Source: an uncultured Bacilli bacterium
Lineage (GTDB): Bacteria > Bacillota_I > Bacilli_A > RF39 > UBA660
DNA: 8,586 nucleotides
Assembly (NCBI GenBank): GCA_947589165.1
Contig: CANQCH010000044.1
Span: forward strand, 1-8,586
Direction of reading: 5' to 3'
The notes under the pieces are model-generated. The model had not been told where the DNA came from, searched no databases, and saw only the letters and a list, made by a program, of their open reading frames with translations. Positions within the stretch are counted from its first letter, which is position 1; every line of letters starts with the position of its first letter. Below, piece after piece: positions 1 through 5,160 of the stretch. Made by a program: the position numbers and the translations under genes.

Positions 1-479
1 GGAAAATCTAATTGTTCATCGGTCGCCCCTAATTCCATGAATAAATTAAAAGTCATATCGACAACTTCGATAGCTCTTTCATCTTTTTTATCAATTTTAT
101 TAATAAAAAGAATTGGTTTTAAATTATTACTTAAAGCTTCTTTTAAAACAAAACGCGTTTGAGGCATTGGTCCTTCTGCCGAATCCACTAGTAAAATAAC
201 GGTATCAACGGTTTTAATAATTCGTTCAATTTCGCTAGAAAAATCCGCATGTCCCGGCGTATCAACAATATTAATTTTATAATCTTTATATTTAATCGCA
301 CAGTTTTTCGCAGTAATGGTGATACCTCTTTCTTTTTCGATATCACCACTATCCATGACACAATCAATTAATTCTTCATTAGCCCGAAAGACACCACTTT
401 GCCGAAGTAAACCATCAACTAAAGTCGATTTCCCAGCATCAACATGTGCAACAACGGCGATATTAATAATTTTATCCAT
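1..479 (-). CDS. typA: Translational GTPase TypA/BipA, N-terminal fragment (3' end outside window)
   Basis: TypA/BipA is an elongation-factor-like GTPase that binds ribosomes and supports 50S assembly and stress or cold growth. The first 159 complete codons are present, against roughly 610 residues for the family. Visible motifs are the P-loop AHVDAGKST (residues 11-19), the switch I segment RGITI (51-55), DTPGHADF (73-80) and NKID (127-130). The segments [30 protein letters not shown] and [12 protein letters not shown] are typical of BipA rather than EF-G, LepA or Tet(M). The ATG at 479-477 is preceded by GGTGA at about six bases and by a near-consensus promoter, so the start is secure. The P-loop has Ala-Gly-Lys-Ser where many BipA proteins have His-Gly-Lys-Thr; this may simply be clade variation. 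The tail and the C-terminal ribosome-contact domain lie beyond the left edge. Confidence 0.95.
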   Translation of the reverse strand, partial: MDKIINIAVVAHVDAGKSTLVDGLLRQSGVFRANEELIDCVMDSGDIEKERGITITAKNCAIKYKDYKINIVDTPGHADFSSEIERIIKTVDTVILLVDSAEGPMPQTRFVLKEALSNNLKPILFINKIDKKDERAIEVVDMTFNLFMELGATDEQLDF

Positions 480-507
480 ACCACTTCACCTTTTTTCCAA
501 CCCCTAG

Positions 508-536
508 ATAATAATATAAATTTCATTTAAAGTCAA
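508..536 (-). promoter_or_regulatory. Sigma-A promoter of typA
   Basis: Reading the minus strand, TTGACT (536-531), a 17-base spacer, then TATTAT (513-508). The match to TTGACA-17-TATAAT is near perfect. Transcription would begin about 20 to 25 bases upstream of the typA ATG, leaving room for the GGTGA ribosome site and no regulatory leader. The -35 box lies right behind the T-tract that ends the upstream gene. Confidence 0.8.
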
Positions 537-537
537 G

Positions 538-556
538 AAAAAAGCCGATTTTATCG
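538..556 (-). terminator. Weak intrinsic terminator after the deacetylase-like gene
   Basis: Immediately after the TAA at 559-557 the minus strand reads CGAT AAA ATCG (556-546), a four-pair stem with a three-base loop, then GC and six Ts (543-538). The stem is short, so termination may be leaky and some typA transcription could come from read-through. The T-tract ends two bases before the typA -35 box. Confidence 0.35.
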
Positions 557-1324
557 TTAATTTTCCGTAATTAATTCACTTAAATAAACGATTTTTAAAT
601 CTTTAAATTGAATATCTTTAATTAATAATTTTAAGTTTTCTAAATTCATTCCTTTTTTGATTAAATAAATATTCCCACTTGTTAATTCTTTTTTAACCTT
701 TAAAAAGGAAGCATTATCTAAAACTATCGGTTCGATTAAATATTTTTGTTTTTCCCGACAAATACTTTCGAGAGAACTACTAATGACACATAAATGGCGG
801 TTTAAATTATTATTGGTTAATAAACTATCTAAATATTCATAATTTTGGGGATCATTATTAATTAATTCTAAACCCGCATTATTTTCATAATTATCCATGG
901 TGACTAATAAATTTCCTTGATAATTATTTTGAATAAAAAAATTTTTAATTTTGGTATCATCTTCTAAAATAAAACTTATACTTTGTTTACTACTATTACC
1001 TTTGGCAATAATTTTATCTTTGTATTGTTCTAGGGAAACATCCGGTAAGATATCTTCGTAAACTAAGTAATATTCATTAAAAGTCTTTAGACTTTTCATA
1101 TTATAATAACTTTCTTTAACATCGACAGCCTTTCCACTTATCCCGGGAATAATATAATCCCCATTAATAATGGCCGCCGTACTTTTAACTTCATAATTAT
1201 CTTTAACAGCATCTATTTCTTGATATAATTTATTTTTTTCTAAAACAAAAGATGCAATTTTATCCGTATAATAAAAACTAAAGACCATTAAGGTACAAAG
1301 GCCCAAATATTTAAAGAATTTCAA
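557..1324 (-). CDS. Membrane-anchored, degenerate polysaccharide deacetylase-like protein
   Basis: 255 residues. A hydrophobic N-terminal segment (about residues 6-19, after a short basic start) followed by YYTDKI looks like an uncleaved anchor, placing the rest outside the membrane. Residues about 46-120 (containing IIPGISGKAVDVKESYYNMK) resemble the linker that precedes NodB-type deacetylase domains in related Firmicutes. Residues 113-148 (ISFILEDD, then GNLLVTMDN) sit where a deacetylase would have its TFDDG strand and ATFFVTG strand. The final 40 residues (GNIYLIKKG to IVYLSELI) resemble the closing strands of that fold. The metal-binding Asp-Asp and the HxxxH motif are not visible, so catalysis is doubtful. 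The start is TTG at 1324-1322: AGGTGA lies seven bases upstream and an in-frame TAA sits at 1330-1328, so no longer start is possible. The next ATG (residue 13) would cut the anchor. The family assignment is inference from pattern memory. Confidence 0.6.
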   Translation of the reverse strand: MKFFKYLGLCTLMVFSFYYTDKIASFVLEKNKLYQEIDAVKDNYEVKSTAAIINGDYIIPGISGKAVDVKESYYNMKSLKTFNEYYLVYEDILPDVSLEQYKDKIIAKGNSSKQSISFILEDDTKIKNFFIQNNYQGNLLVTMDNYENNAGLELINNDPQNYEYLDSLLTNNNLNRHLCVISSSLESICREKQKYLIEPIVLDNASFLKVKKELTSGNIYLIKKGMNLENLKLLIKDIQFKDLKIVYLSELITEN

Positions 1325-1343
1325 ATCTTAATCACCTATCAAA

Positions 1344-1349
1344 AGTATA
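1344..1349 (-). promoter_or_regulatory. Possible -10 box for the deacetylase-like gene
   Basis: TATACT on the minus strand (1349-1344) lies about 20 bases upstream of the TTG start and just before the AGGTGA ribosome site. No good -35 box sits 16-18 bases upstream; the nearest candidate, TTAGCA, has a 20-base spacer. The leader would be very short. Confidence 0.3.
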
Positions 1350-1368
1350 TGAAGTTATTAATTCTTTC

Positions 1369-1397
1369 TTGCTAATTTTTCATTTTTAGCTTATGAT
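1369..1397 (+). promoter_or_regulatory. Sigma-A promoter of the 306-residue protein, with an inverted repeat in its spacer
   Basis: TTGCTA (1369-1374), a 17-base spacer, and TATGAT (1392-1397), placed about 22 bases before the ATG. An inverted repeat, GCTAA at 1371-1375 and TTAGC at 1386-1390, spans the -35 box and the spacer, so a bound regulator or DNA structure there could affect initiation. The promoter lies back to back with the start of the minus-strand gene ending at 1324. Confidence 0.65.
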
Positions 1398-1419
1398 AGA
1401 GATTATATTTAGGTGAGTT

Positions 1420-2340
1420 ATGGATTTATTATTGGATGCCAAAATTGATGAAGAATTAAAGCAAAAATTTTATGATGTGACGTTAGCCACTTATCCGGAT
1501 AAGGAAAAATTAAAACAAGATCCGGATGGTCTTTTAGCGCTCGAAAATATTGTCACCATTATCGGTTTAAATAGTGATATTTCTTTTTTTAAAATGCGGA
1601 ATTTGCTTCACATAGTTTTATACAATTATATTGAAGCCAAATGTGGTTTAGATGATTGTCTGGAAGATTGGGACTTTACGGAATTAGTGGAAAACTCTTT
1701 AAGTAGTTTATTAAAGACGATTCGGCATAATGATAATTTAGAATATTATTTAATTTATAAATATTATCAAACGCTGGCGCATCCGCATACTTTAGAATTA
1801 ATTAAAGAAAATCATGATTTAGTTGCTCACCTACCTTGGCTTAATACTTGGCATCAACCCTTCACGCTAGAAGGTGATTTAATCACTACCAAACTTAAAA
1901 TGGTTGCCTTTTCCCTTTTTGAATATTGTGATTATACTTGTCCCGATTTAAAAGATACCATTATTTTAGATTTTTTCCGGCATCACAAAGATTTCTTTGG
2001 CGTTACGAAAGAAAGTTTTAATAGTGCTCAAGAATTTTTTACCTATTTACCTATTTTAATTCAAATGTTATACATCGATAGTTATTATTATTTAGAAAGT
2101 AAAAAAGCTTTGTTTCCAAAAGAACAAGAGATTTTAAATTTTGTCCGGCAGCGAATTAAGGAAAATAAAATTGCAACTTTACCCGATGATGAATATTTAA
2201 TTTTACAAATTCTTCAATGCTCATCCTTTATTAATATGGATAAAGAAGATTTTTTCCGGCATCATCCTGAAAAATTAGACAAAGTCCAAAAATTAGTCAA
2301 AGAAAAAGCTAACAAAATTCTTTTATTTGAATATTGTTAG
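1420..2340 (+). CDS. Hypothetical 306-residue helical protein with a repeated DFFRHH motif
   Basis: I do not recognise this protein. It has no signal peptide and no convincing membrane segment, and is rich in Leu, Asp, Glu, Lys, Tyr and Phe with few Gly or Pro, suggesting a cytoplasmic, mostly alpha-helical fold. The six residues DFFRHH occur at residues 184-189 and 277-282. They are encoded by an identical 18-base DNA segment 93 codons apart. A looser similar stretch, with aromatic residues then histidines (KYYQTLAHPHTLELIKENHDL), lies near residues 115-135. Together these hint at repeated helical units, as in an alpha-solenoid. His and Cys are fairly common (for example CDYTC near 169-173 and a C-terminal Cys) but I see no zinc-finger spacing. 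AGGTGA lies four bases before the ATG at 1420, and a good promoter precedes it, so the gene is expressed alone. Its stop overlaps the stop of the convergent regulator. No function can be assigned. Confidence 0.85.
   Translation: MDLLLDAKIDEELKQKFYDVTLATYPDKEKLKQDPDGLLALENIVTIIGLNSDISFFKMRNLLHIVLYNYIEAKCGLDDCLEDWDFTELVENSLSSLLKTIRHNDNLEYYLIYKYYQTLAHPHTLELIKENHDLVAHLPWLNTWHQPFTLEGDLITTKLKMVAFSLFEYCDYTCPDLKDTIILDFFRHHKDFFGVTKESFNSAQEFFTYLPILIQMLYIDSYYYLESKKALFPKEQEILNFVRQRIKENKIATLPDDEYLILQILQCSSFINMDKEDFFRHHPEKLDKVQKLVKEKANKILLFEYC
1968..2264 (+). repeat. Two exact 18-base direct repeats inside the 306-residue gene
   Basis: The segment AGATTTTTTCCGGCATCA occurs at 1968-1985 and 2247-2264, 279 bases apart and in the same reading frame. 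Both copies encode DFFRHH. The flanking DNA and protein are clearly different, so either a short motif is conserved in diverged protein repeats, with matching codon choice by chance, or this is a local duplication or conversion. Confidence 0.75.
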
Positions 2341-2355
2341 CCTAATTTTTGTTTT
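2299..2355. terminator. Bidirectional terminator across the overlapping stops
   Basis: GCTAACAA (2308-2315) pairs with TTGTTAGC (2334-2341). After one mismatch, four more pairs continue the stem (2317-2320 with 2329-2332), leaving an eight-base loop. On the minus strand the hairpin is followed by TTTTTCTTT (2307-2299), a good U-tract for the XRE gene. On the plus strand it is followed by CTAATTTTTGTTTT, a weaker tract for the 306-residue gene. The stem includes both stop codons. Confidence 0.6.
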
Positions 2356-2693
2356 ATTAATTCGGAACCTCGTTTTGGATCTTGAAAAAGCATTTCATAA
2401 ACGATTTTATCTTTCCGTAAGATTTCGATAAACATTACTTCTTCTTTCGTCATGGTGCGATAACGTTGTTTATCGACTACATCGGTTTTAATTATATTAT
2501 CGGTGCCTAATAAATAATCGGCAGAAACTCCTAAAGCATATATGAGTTCAAAAATCGTATCAATCGTGGGATTACGAGTTTCTTTTTCGTAGCTACAAAT
2601 TGCAGACTTACCAACGCCAATTAAATTTCCTAGTTCGCTTTGCGTTAATCCTGCTTTCTTTCGCGCTTCTTTTAATCTACTTCCCAGTAACAT
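2337..2693 (-). CDS. XRE-family (Cro/cI-type) transcriptional regulator
   Basis: 118 residues. Residues about 5-63 form a complete HTH_3 DNA-binding domain: RLKEARKKAGLTQSELGNLI, then GVGKSAICSYEKETRNPT (recognition helix region), IDTIFELIYALGVSADYLLG. The remaining 55 residues (from TDNIIKTD to the end) are a charged, probably helical tail that could mediate dimerisation; no ligand-binding, peptidase or kinase domain is visible. The ATG at 2693-2691 follows GAGG by five bases. The gene lies 70 bases downstream of ssb on the same strand and may be co-transcribed, or may use its own -10 at 2719-2714. Inverted repeats in that gap could be autoregulatory operators. Its 3' end overlaps the convergent 306-residue gene by four bases. 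Stand-alone regulators of this type occur both on chromosomes and in prophages; no phage genes are visible nearby. The target is unknown. Confidence 0.9.
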   Translation of the reverse strand: MLLGSRLKEARKKAGLTQSELGNLIGVGKSAICSYEKETRNPTIDTIFELIYALGVSADYLLGTDNIIKTDVVDKQRYRTMTKEEVMFIEILRKDKIVYEMLFQDPKRGSELIKQKLG

Positions 2694-2713
2694 GCTTACC
2701 TCTTTTCAAAATT

Positions 2714-2719
2714 AGTATA
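2714..2719 (-). promoter_or_regulatory. Possible -10 box for the XRE regulator
   Basis: TATACT on the minus strand (2719-2714) lies about 20 bases before the XRE ATG. The bases 17 upstream do not resemble TTGACA, so this would be a weak or activator-dependent promoter. Just upstream is the perfect 12-base palindrome TATTTTAAAATA (2726-2737). Confidence 0.35.
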
Positions 2720-2745
2720 GCCAAGTATTTTAAAATATTGCGCGT

Positions 2746-2764
2746 AGTTTACCTTAAGTAAACT
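2746..2764. repeat. Inverted repeat between ssb and the XRE gene (candidate operator)
   Basis: AGTTTAC (2746-2752) and GTAAACT (2758-2764) form perfect seven-base arms around CTTAA. The right arm touches the last base of the ssb stop codon. No T-tract follows on the minus strand, so a standard terminator is unlikely. Arm length and spacing suit a dimeric HTH regulator, possibly the XRE protein encoded just downstream. This is inference. Confidence 0.45.
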
Positions 2765-3111
2765 TATGAAGTAGCTTTTTTCTCTTCATCTTTTTTATTA
2801 GAAGATAGAAAAGTTACTCTTTCCGCGATAACTTCCGTAATATATTTTTGATTTTTATCTGCATCTTCATACTTGCGATTCTGTAAACGACCTTTGATAC
2901 CAACCACGTCCCCCATTTGACAATATTCGGAAGTATTAGTAGCAATTCCATTCCATAAAACACAACGGATAAAATCGGTTTCATAAGTCCCATCCGCACT
3001 TTTAAAACTTCTGGGTACCGCTAAATTAATAAAGGTATATTTTTTGCCATTTTCCGTTTCTGTTACCGTCGGATTTTCTACTAAGCGACCAACCAAAACC
3101 ACTTGGTTCAA
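2764..3111 (-). CDS. ssb: Short single-stranded DNA-binding protein (SSB) lacking the acidic tail
   Basis: SSB coats single-stranded DNA during replication, repair and recombination, usually as a tetramer of OB folds. The OB fold is almost complete here: NQVVLVGRLVENPTV at the start, then YTFINLAVPRSF, DFIRCVLWNGIATNTSEYCQMGD, VGIKGRLQNRKYED and YITEVIAERVTFL. The chosen TTG start (3111-3109) gives MNQVVLVGRL, matching the family's usual N-terminus, and lies ten bases after AAAGGAGG (3129-3122). GTG at 3120 is only one base from that site, and TTG at 3138 lies upstream of it. The product is about 115 residues and ends in a charged lysine-rich tail (SNKKDEEKKATS) instead of the long linker and DDDLPF-like tip that recruits partner proteins in most replicative SSBs. 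In length it resembles the competence-type SsbB or a phage SSB. It lacks the common rpsF/rpsR neighbours. It may share a transcript with the XRE gene. Confidence 0.9.
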   Translation of the reverse strand: MNQVVLVGRLVENPTVTETENGKKYTFINLAVPRSFKSADGTYETDFIRCVLWNGIATNTSEYCQMGDVVGIKGRLQNRKYEDADKNQKYITEVIAERVTFLSSNKKDEEKKATS

Positions 3112-3163
3112 ATTTACCACGCCTCCTTTCTCTTGCAAATTACCAAATTATCGCCAAAATAGC

Positions 3164-3192
3164 AAACTGCAGTTTTTTAAAAACTGCAGCCT
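3164..3192 (-). other. Strong hairpin in the ssb leader
   Basis: CTGCAG followed by six Ts (3167-3178) is mirrored by five As and CTGCAG (3179-3189), giving at least 11 pairs that wobble and A-U pairs can extend to about 14 in the minus-strand RNA. It lies about 55 bases upstream of the ssb start, downstream of the sufB terminator. What follows on the minus strand is TTTGCTATTTT, a broken T-tract, so it could be a second weak terminator, an attenuator or an RNA-stabilising hairpin. No known riboswitch is recognised. Confidence 0.5.
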
Positions 3193-3223
3193 TTTACGTT
3201 CATTTTTGGGTATTTTTGCAAGT

Positions 3224-3251
3224 AAAAAGGTAATTTTTTTTAAAAACTACC
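3224..3251 (-). terminator. Intrinsic terminator of sufB
   Basis: Starting just after the sufB TAA, the minus-strand RNA would fold as GGUAGUUUUU, loop AAA, then AAAAAUUACC (3251-3229), ten pairs including one G-U, followed directly by five Us (3228-3224). It should separate sufB from ssb. Confidence 0.75.
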
Positions 3252-3252
3252 G

Positions 3253-4545
3253 TTATTCTTTAAGTAAGCGATTTAATTCGACAGCATATTCCATCGGGAG
3301 ACTTTTTTTGAAATCAGCGATAAAGCCTAGGATCAGTAACTCCTTGGCTTTTTCTTCACTTAAGCCTTGGCTCATTAAATAAAATAATTTTTCGCCACTC
3401 ACTTTGGAAACTACAGCTTCGTGTTCGATTGTACTTGAATCGTTATTTAAAATGTTTTTCGGATAAGTATAACTAGCGGATTTTTCATCTAAGATGATGG
3501 TATCACATTTAACAATGGCCCGACTATTTATGGCATCTTTGCCAATGGAAACGGTCCCTCGATAATTACTTAGGCCCCCTTCTGAAGCAATTGATTTACT
3601 TAAAATATTACTTTTAGTATTTTTTCCTAAATGAATCATTTTGGCCCCAGCATCTAATCGTTGCTTGCCTTTAGCATAAGCAATACTAATAGAGTTACCA
3701 ACCGCATTATCCCCTTTTAAAATGCAGCACGGATATTTCATGGTAAGGCCACTCCCAATATTACCGTCAATCCATTCCATGCGCCCATTTTCTTCCACGA
3801 TGGCGCGTTTAGTAACCAAGTTATAGACACTCGTCGACCAATTTTGGATTGTCGAATACCGACATTTTGCATTTTTTCCCACATAAATTTCAACTACGCC
3901 GGCATGAAGGGATAAACTGTTATTTACGCGAGCCGTACAACCTTCGATATATTCTAATTCGGCTCCTTCATCAACAATAATAATCGTCCGTTCAAATTGG
4001 CCTAAAGCTTCACTATCAATCCGAAAGTAACTTTGTAATGGTCGGTCTAATTTCGTATAAGGGGGAATATAAATGAAACTACCCCCACTCCAAACAGCCC
4101 CATTTAAAGCCGTATATTTATTTTCATTATATTTAACTAAATGATTAAAATATTTTTGAAAAAGATCGGGATATTTTTGTAACGCTTCATCCGTAGACGT
4201 AAAAATAATATTTTCAGCTGTTTTTTGGCGATGATAAATAACTTCACTTTCATATTGATTAGTAACCCCGGCTAGATATTTTTCTTCGGCATTAATAACG
4301 CCTAAATTACAGAAAGTATCTCGAACATCAGCTTGCACTTGATTCCAATCATCCGTTAGCTCATTAGCTTTATCTTTATAATATAAAATCTTATTAAAAT
4401 CTAAATCAATTTTGGGGCCAAAACTAGGTTGACCTAATTTTTGAAATTCCCGAAAGGAAGTAAGGCGAAAATCCCGCATCCAAGTCGGTTCTTTTTTCTT
4501 TTGGGATAAGGCGATAATAAATTCTTCATCAAGCAATTTCTTCAT
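3253..4545 (-). CDS. sufB: Fe-S cluster assembly scaffold SufB
   Basis: SufB works with SufC (ATPase) and SufD as the SufBC2D scaffold that builds Fe-S clusters in the cytoplasm from sulfur supplied by SufS with SufU or SufE. The 430-residue product has the family N-terminus (KEPTWMRDFRLTSFREFQ), then the beta-helix core with GCTARVNNSLSLHAGVVEI, TIQNWSTSVYNLVTKRAIVE and MEWIDGNIGSG, and the C-terminal SLPMEYAVELNRLL. The conserved cysteine at the expected core site is Cys347 (VKCDTIILDE), and His375-Glu376 (TIEHEAVVSKV) matches the conserved cluster-assembly pair. SufB rather than SufD is supported throughout. The ATG at 4545-4543 gives the expected N-terminus; longer in-frame starts would cross the promoter and the divergent gene. 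No AGGAGG is present; a GTGAT four bases before the ATG could pair with the 16S tail. No sufC, sufD, sufS or sufU is adjacent, and a terminator follows, so this gene is transcribed alone. Confidence 0.93.
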   Translation of the reverse strand: MKKLLDEEFIIALSQKKKEPTWMRDFRLTSFREFQKLGQPSFGPKIDLDFNKILYYKDKANELTDDWNQVQADVRDTFCNLGVINAEEKYLAGVTNQYESEVIYHRQKTAENIIFTSTDEALQKYPDLFQKYFNHLVKYNENKYTALNGAVWSGGSFIYIPPYTKLDRPLQSYFRIDSEALGQFERTIIIVDEGAELEYIEGCTARVNNSLSLHAGVVEIYVGKNAKCRYSTIQNWSTSVYNLVTKRAIVEENGRMEWIDGNIGSGLTMKYPCCILKGDNAVGNSISIAYAKGKQRLDAGAKMIHLGKNTKSNILSKSIASEGGLSNYRGTVSIGKDAINSRAIVKCDTIILDEKSASYTYPKNILNNDSSTIEHEAVVSKVSGEKLFYLMSQGLSEEKAKELLILGFIADFKKSLPMEYAVELNRLLKE

Positions 4546-4561
4546 TTCAATCACTATCACT

Positions 4562-4590
4562 ATCTTACAATAAAAAGTGGGGAAAAACAA
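4562..4590 (-). promoter_or_regulatory. Promoter of sufB, -35 touching the divergent promoter
   Basis: On the minus strand TTGTTT (4590-4585), 17 bases, then TAAGAT (4567-4562). Initiation would be about 10 to 15 bases before the ATG at 4545, giving an unusually short leader. Its -35 box ends where the divergent -35 box begins, and the palindrome ACAATTGT (4587-4594) covers the junction. Confidence 0.55.
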
Positions 4591-4619
4591 TTGTCTTTTC
4601 ACCAGAAAAATGGTAATAT
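4591..4619 (+). promoter_or_regulatory. Promoter of the tail-anchored protein, with extended -10
   Basis: TTGTCT (4591-4596), 17 bases, then TAATAT (4614-4619), preceded by TGG at 4611-4613, an extended -10 (TGn) element. The start point would be near 4626, directly ahead of the AAGGAG ribosome site at 4628-4633. Confidence 0.65.
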
Positions 4620-4642
4620 TAAAATACAAGGAGTATAGGATA

Positions 4643-5104
4643 ATGGAAGGAAATAATGATTTAATAGCCAATTTTCAAACAAAAGTTAATCGCTTGTTAG
4701 AAATTTTGAAACAACCAATGATTAACAGTGAAGAAGAAAAATCTTTAACTGATTTTGTAGATGAGTACTGGCAAAATTATCTTATTTTTACTAATGAAGA
4801 AACTATTCCGTCCGAAATCAAAAAGATTATTGAAATTGGCCGCGTTGTCATCGCCGATGCCTTCCAAACTGATACTCCCGGCAGTCAAAAAATAACGAAT
4901 GAATTTACGAAAAAGTTAGAAGATAACGTTAAAAATTCGCAAAGTCGGGGAACAGCTCGCACTCTACGAAATCCTAATTTTCCGACCATGGAACCTAAAA
5001 ATGAACAAAATTTAGATATGAATGGTTTTACAAGTATCATTTTAATTATTGTCTTAACCATTATTTTAGGAGCCATTCTCGCCGCTATTGTTATAAATCG
5101 TTAA
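4643..5104 (+). CDS. Tail-anchored membrane protein of unknown function
   Basis: I do not recognise this 153-residue protein. Residues 1 to about 90 are a soluble, charged, probably helical region (for example TKVNRLLEILKQPM and EEEKSLTDFVDEYWQNYLIF). Residues about 90-127 are a polar, Asn/Arg/Pro-rich linker (SQSRGTARTLRNPNFPTMEP). A single hydrophobic segment (about residues 130-150, GFTSIILIIVLTIILGAILAAIVI) ends with Asn-Arg. There is no signal peptide, so the likely topology is a C-terminal anchor with the soluble part in the cytoplasm. The ATG at 4643 is chosen because AAGGAG lies nine bases upstream and the promoter -10 is at 4614-4619; an in-frame ATG at 4577 would precede the promoter. 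It diverges from sufB, with promoters touching, but a shared pathway is not proven. A strong terminator follows. Confidence 0.85.
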   Translation: MEGNNDLIANFQTKVNRLLEILKQPMINSEEEKSLTDFVDEYWQNYLIFTNEETIPSEIKKIIEIGRVVIADAFQTDTPGSQKITNEFTKKLEDNVKNSQSRGTARTLRNPNFPTMEPKNEQNLDMNGFTSIILIIVLTIILGAILAAIVINR

Positions 5105-5125
5105 TCGGTATTATCCGATTTTTTT
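5103..5125 (+). terminator. Intrinsic terminator of the tail-anchored protein gene
   Basis: AATCGG (5103-5108) and CCGATT (5115-5120) form a six-pair stem with loop TATTAT, followed by a T-run through 5125. The stem begins inside the TAA stop codon (5102-5104). Confidence 0.7.
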
Positions 5126-5132
5126 ATGGCAC

Positions 5133-5160
5133 AAAAAAAGTTGAAAATTTTCAACTTTTT
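5133..5160 (-). terminator. Terminator of rubrerythrin, structurally bidirectional
   Basis: A perfect palindrome from 5135 to 5160 is centred between 5147 and 5148, with core AGTTGAAAATTTTCAACT. On the minus strand it is followed by a T-tract down to 5133 (seven Ts in all) and begins at the rubrerythrin stop codon. On the plus strand it ends in five Ts and can back up the terminator at 5103-5125. Confidence 0.7.

Noticed and set aside
316..507. Open frame on the plus strand, 63 residues
   Set aside because: It lies opposite the start of typA and its promoter and has no family resemblance. It is a shadow of the real gene.
2337..3111. Prophage or mobile-element remnant (XRE plus short SSB)
   Set aside because: The pair is suggestive, but no integrase, terminase, att-like direct repeats or composition shift is visible, so it is mentioned only as an alternative origin.
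3112..3138. Longer SSB start at TTG 3138, or GTG at 3120
   Set aside because: The AAAGGAGG ribosome site lies inside the extended reading frame and is only one base from the GTG. The family N-terminus fits the TTG at 3111.
3044..3382. Open frame on the plus strand, 112 residues
   Set aside because: It runs antisense to ssb, the sufB terminator and the sufB end; composition is non-coding-like and no ribosome site was seen.
4577..4642. Upstream in-frame ATG for the tail-anchored protein
   Set aside because: It lies upstream of the predicted promoter and has no ribosome site, whereas the ATG at 4643 has AAGGAG at good spacing.
4546..4671. 42-residue N-terminal extension of SufB with a hydrophobic stretch
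   Set aside because: It would cross both promoters and the start of the divergent gene, and SufB homologues begin near MKKLLDEEF. The hydrophobic look comes from AT-rich intergenic DNA.
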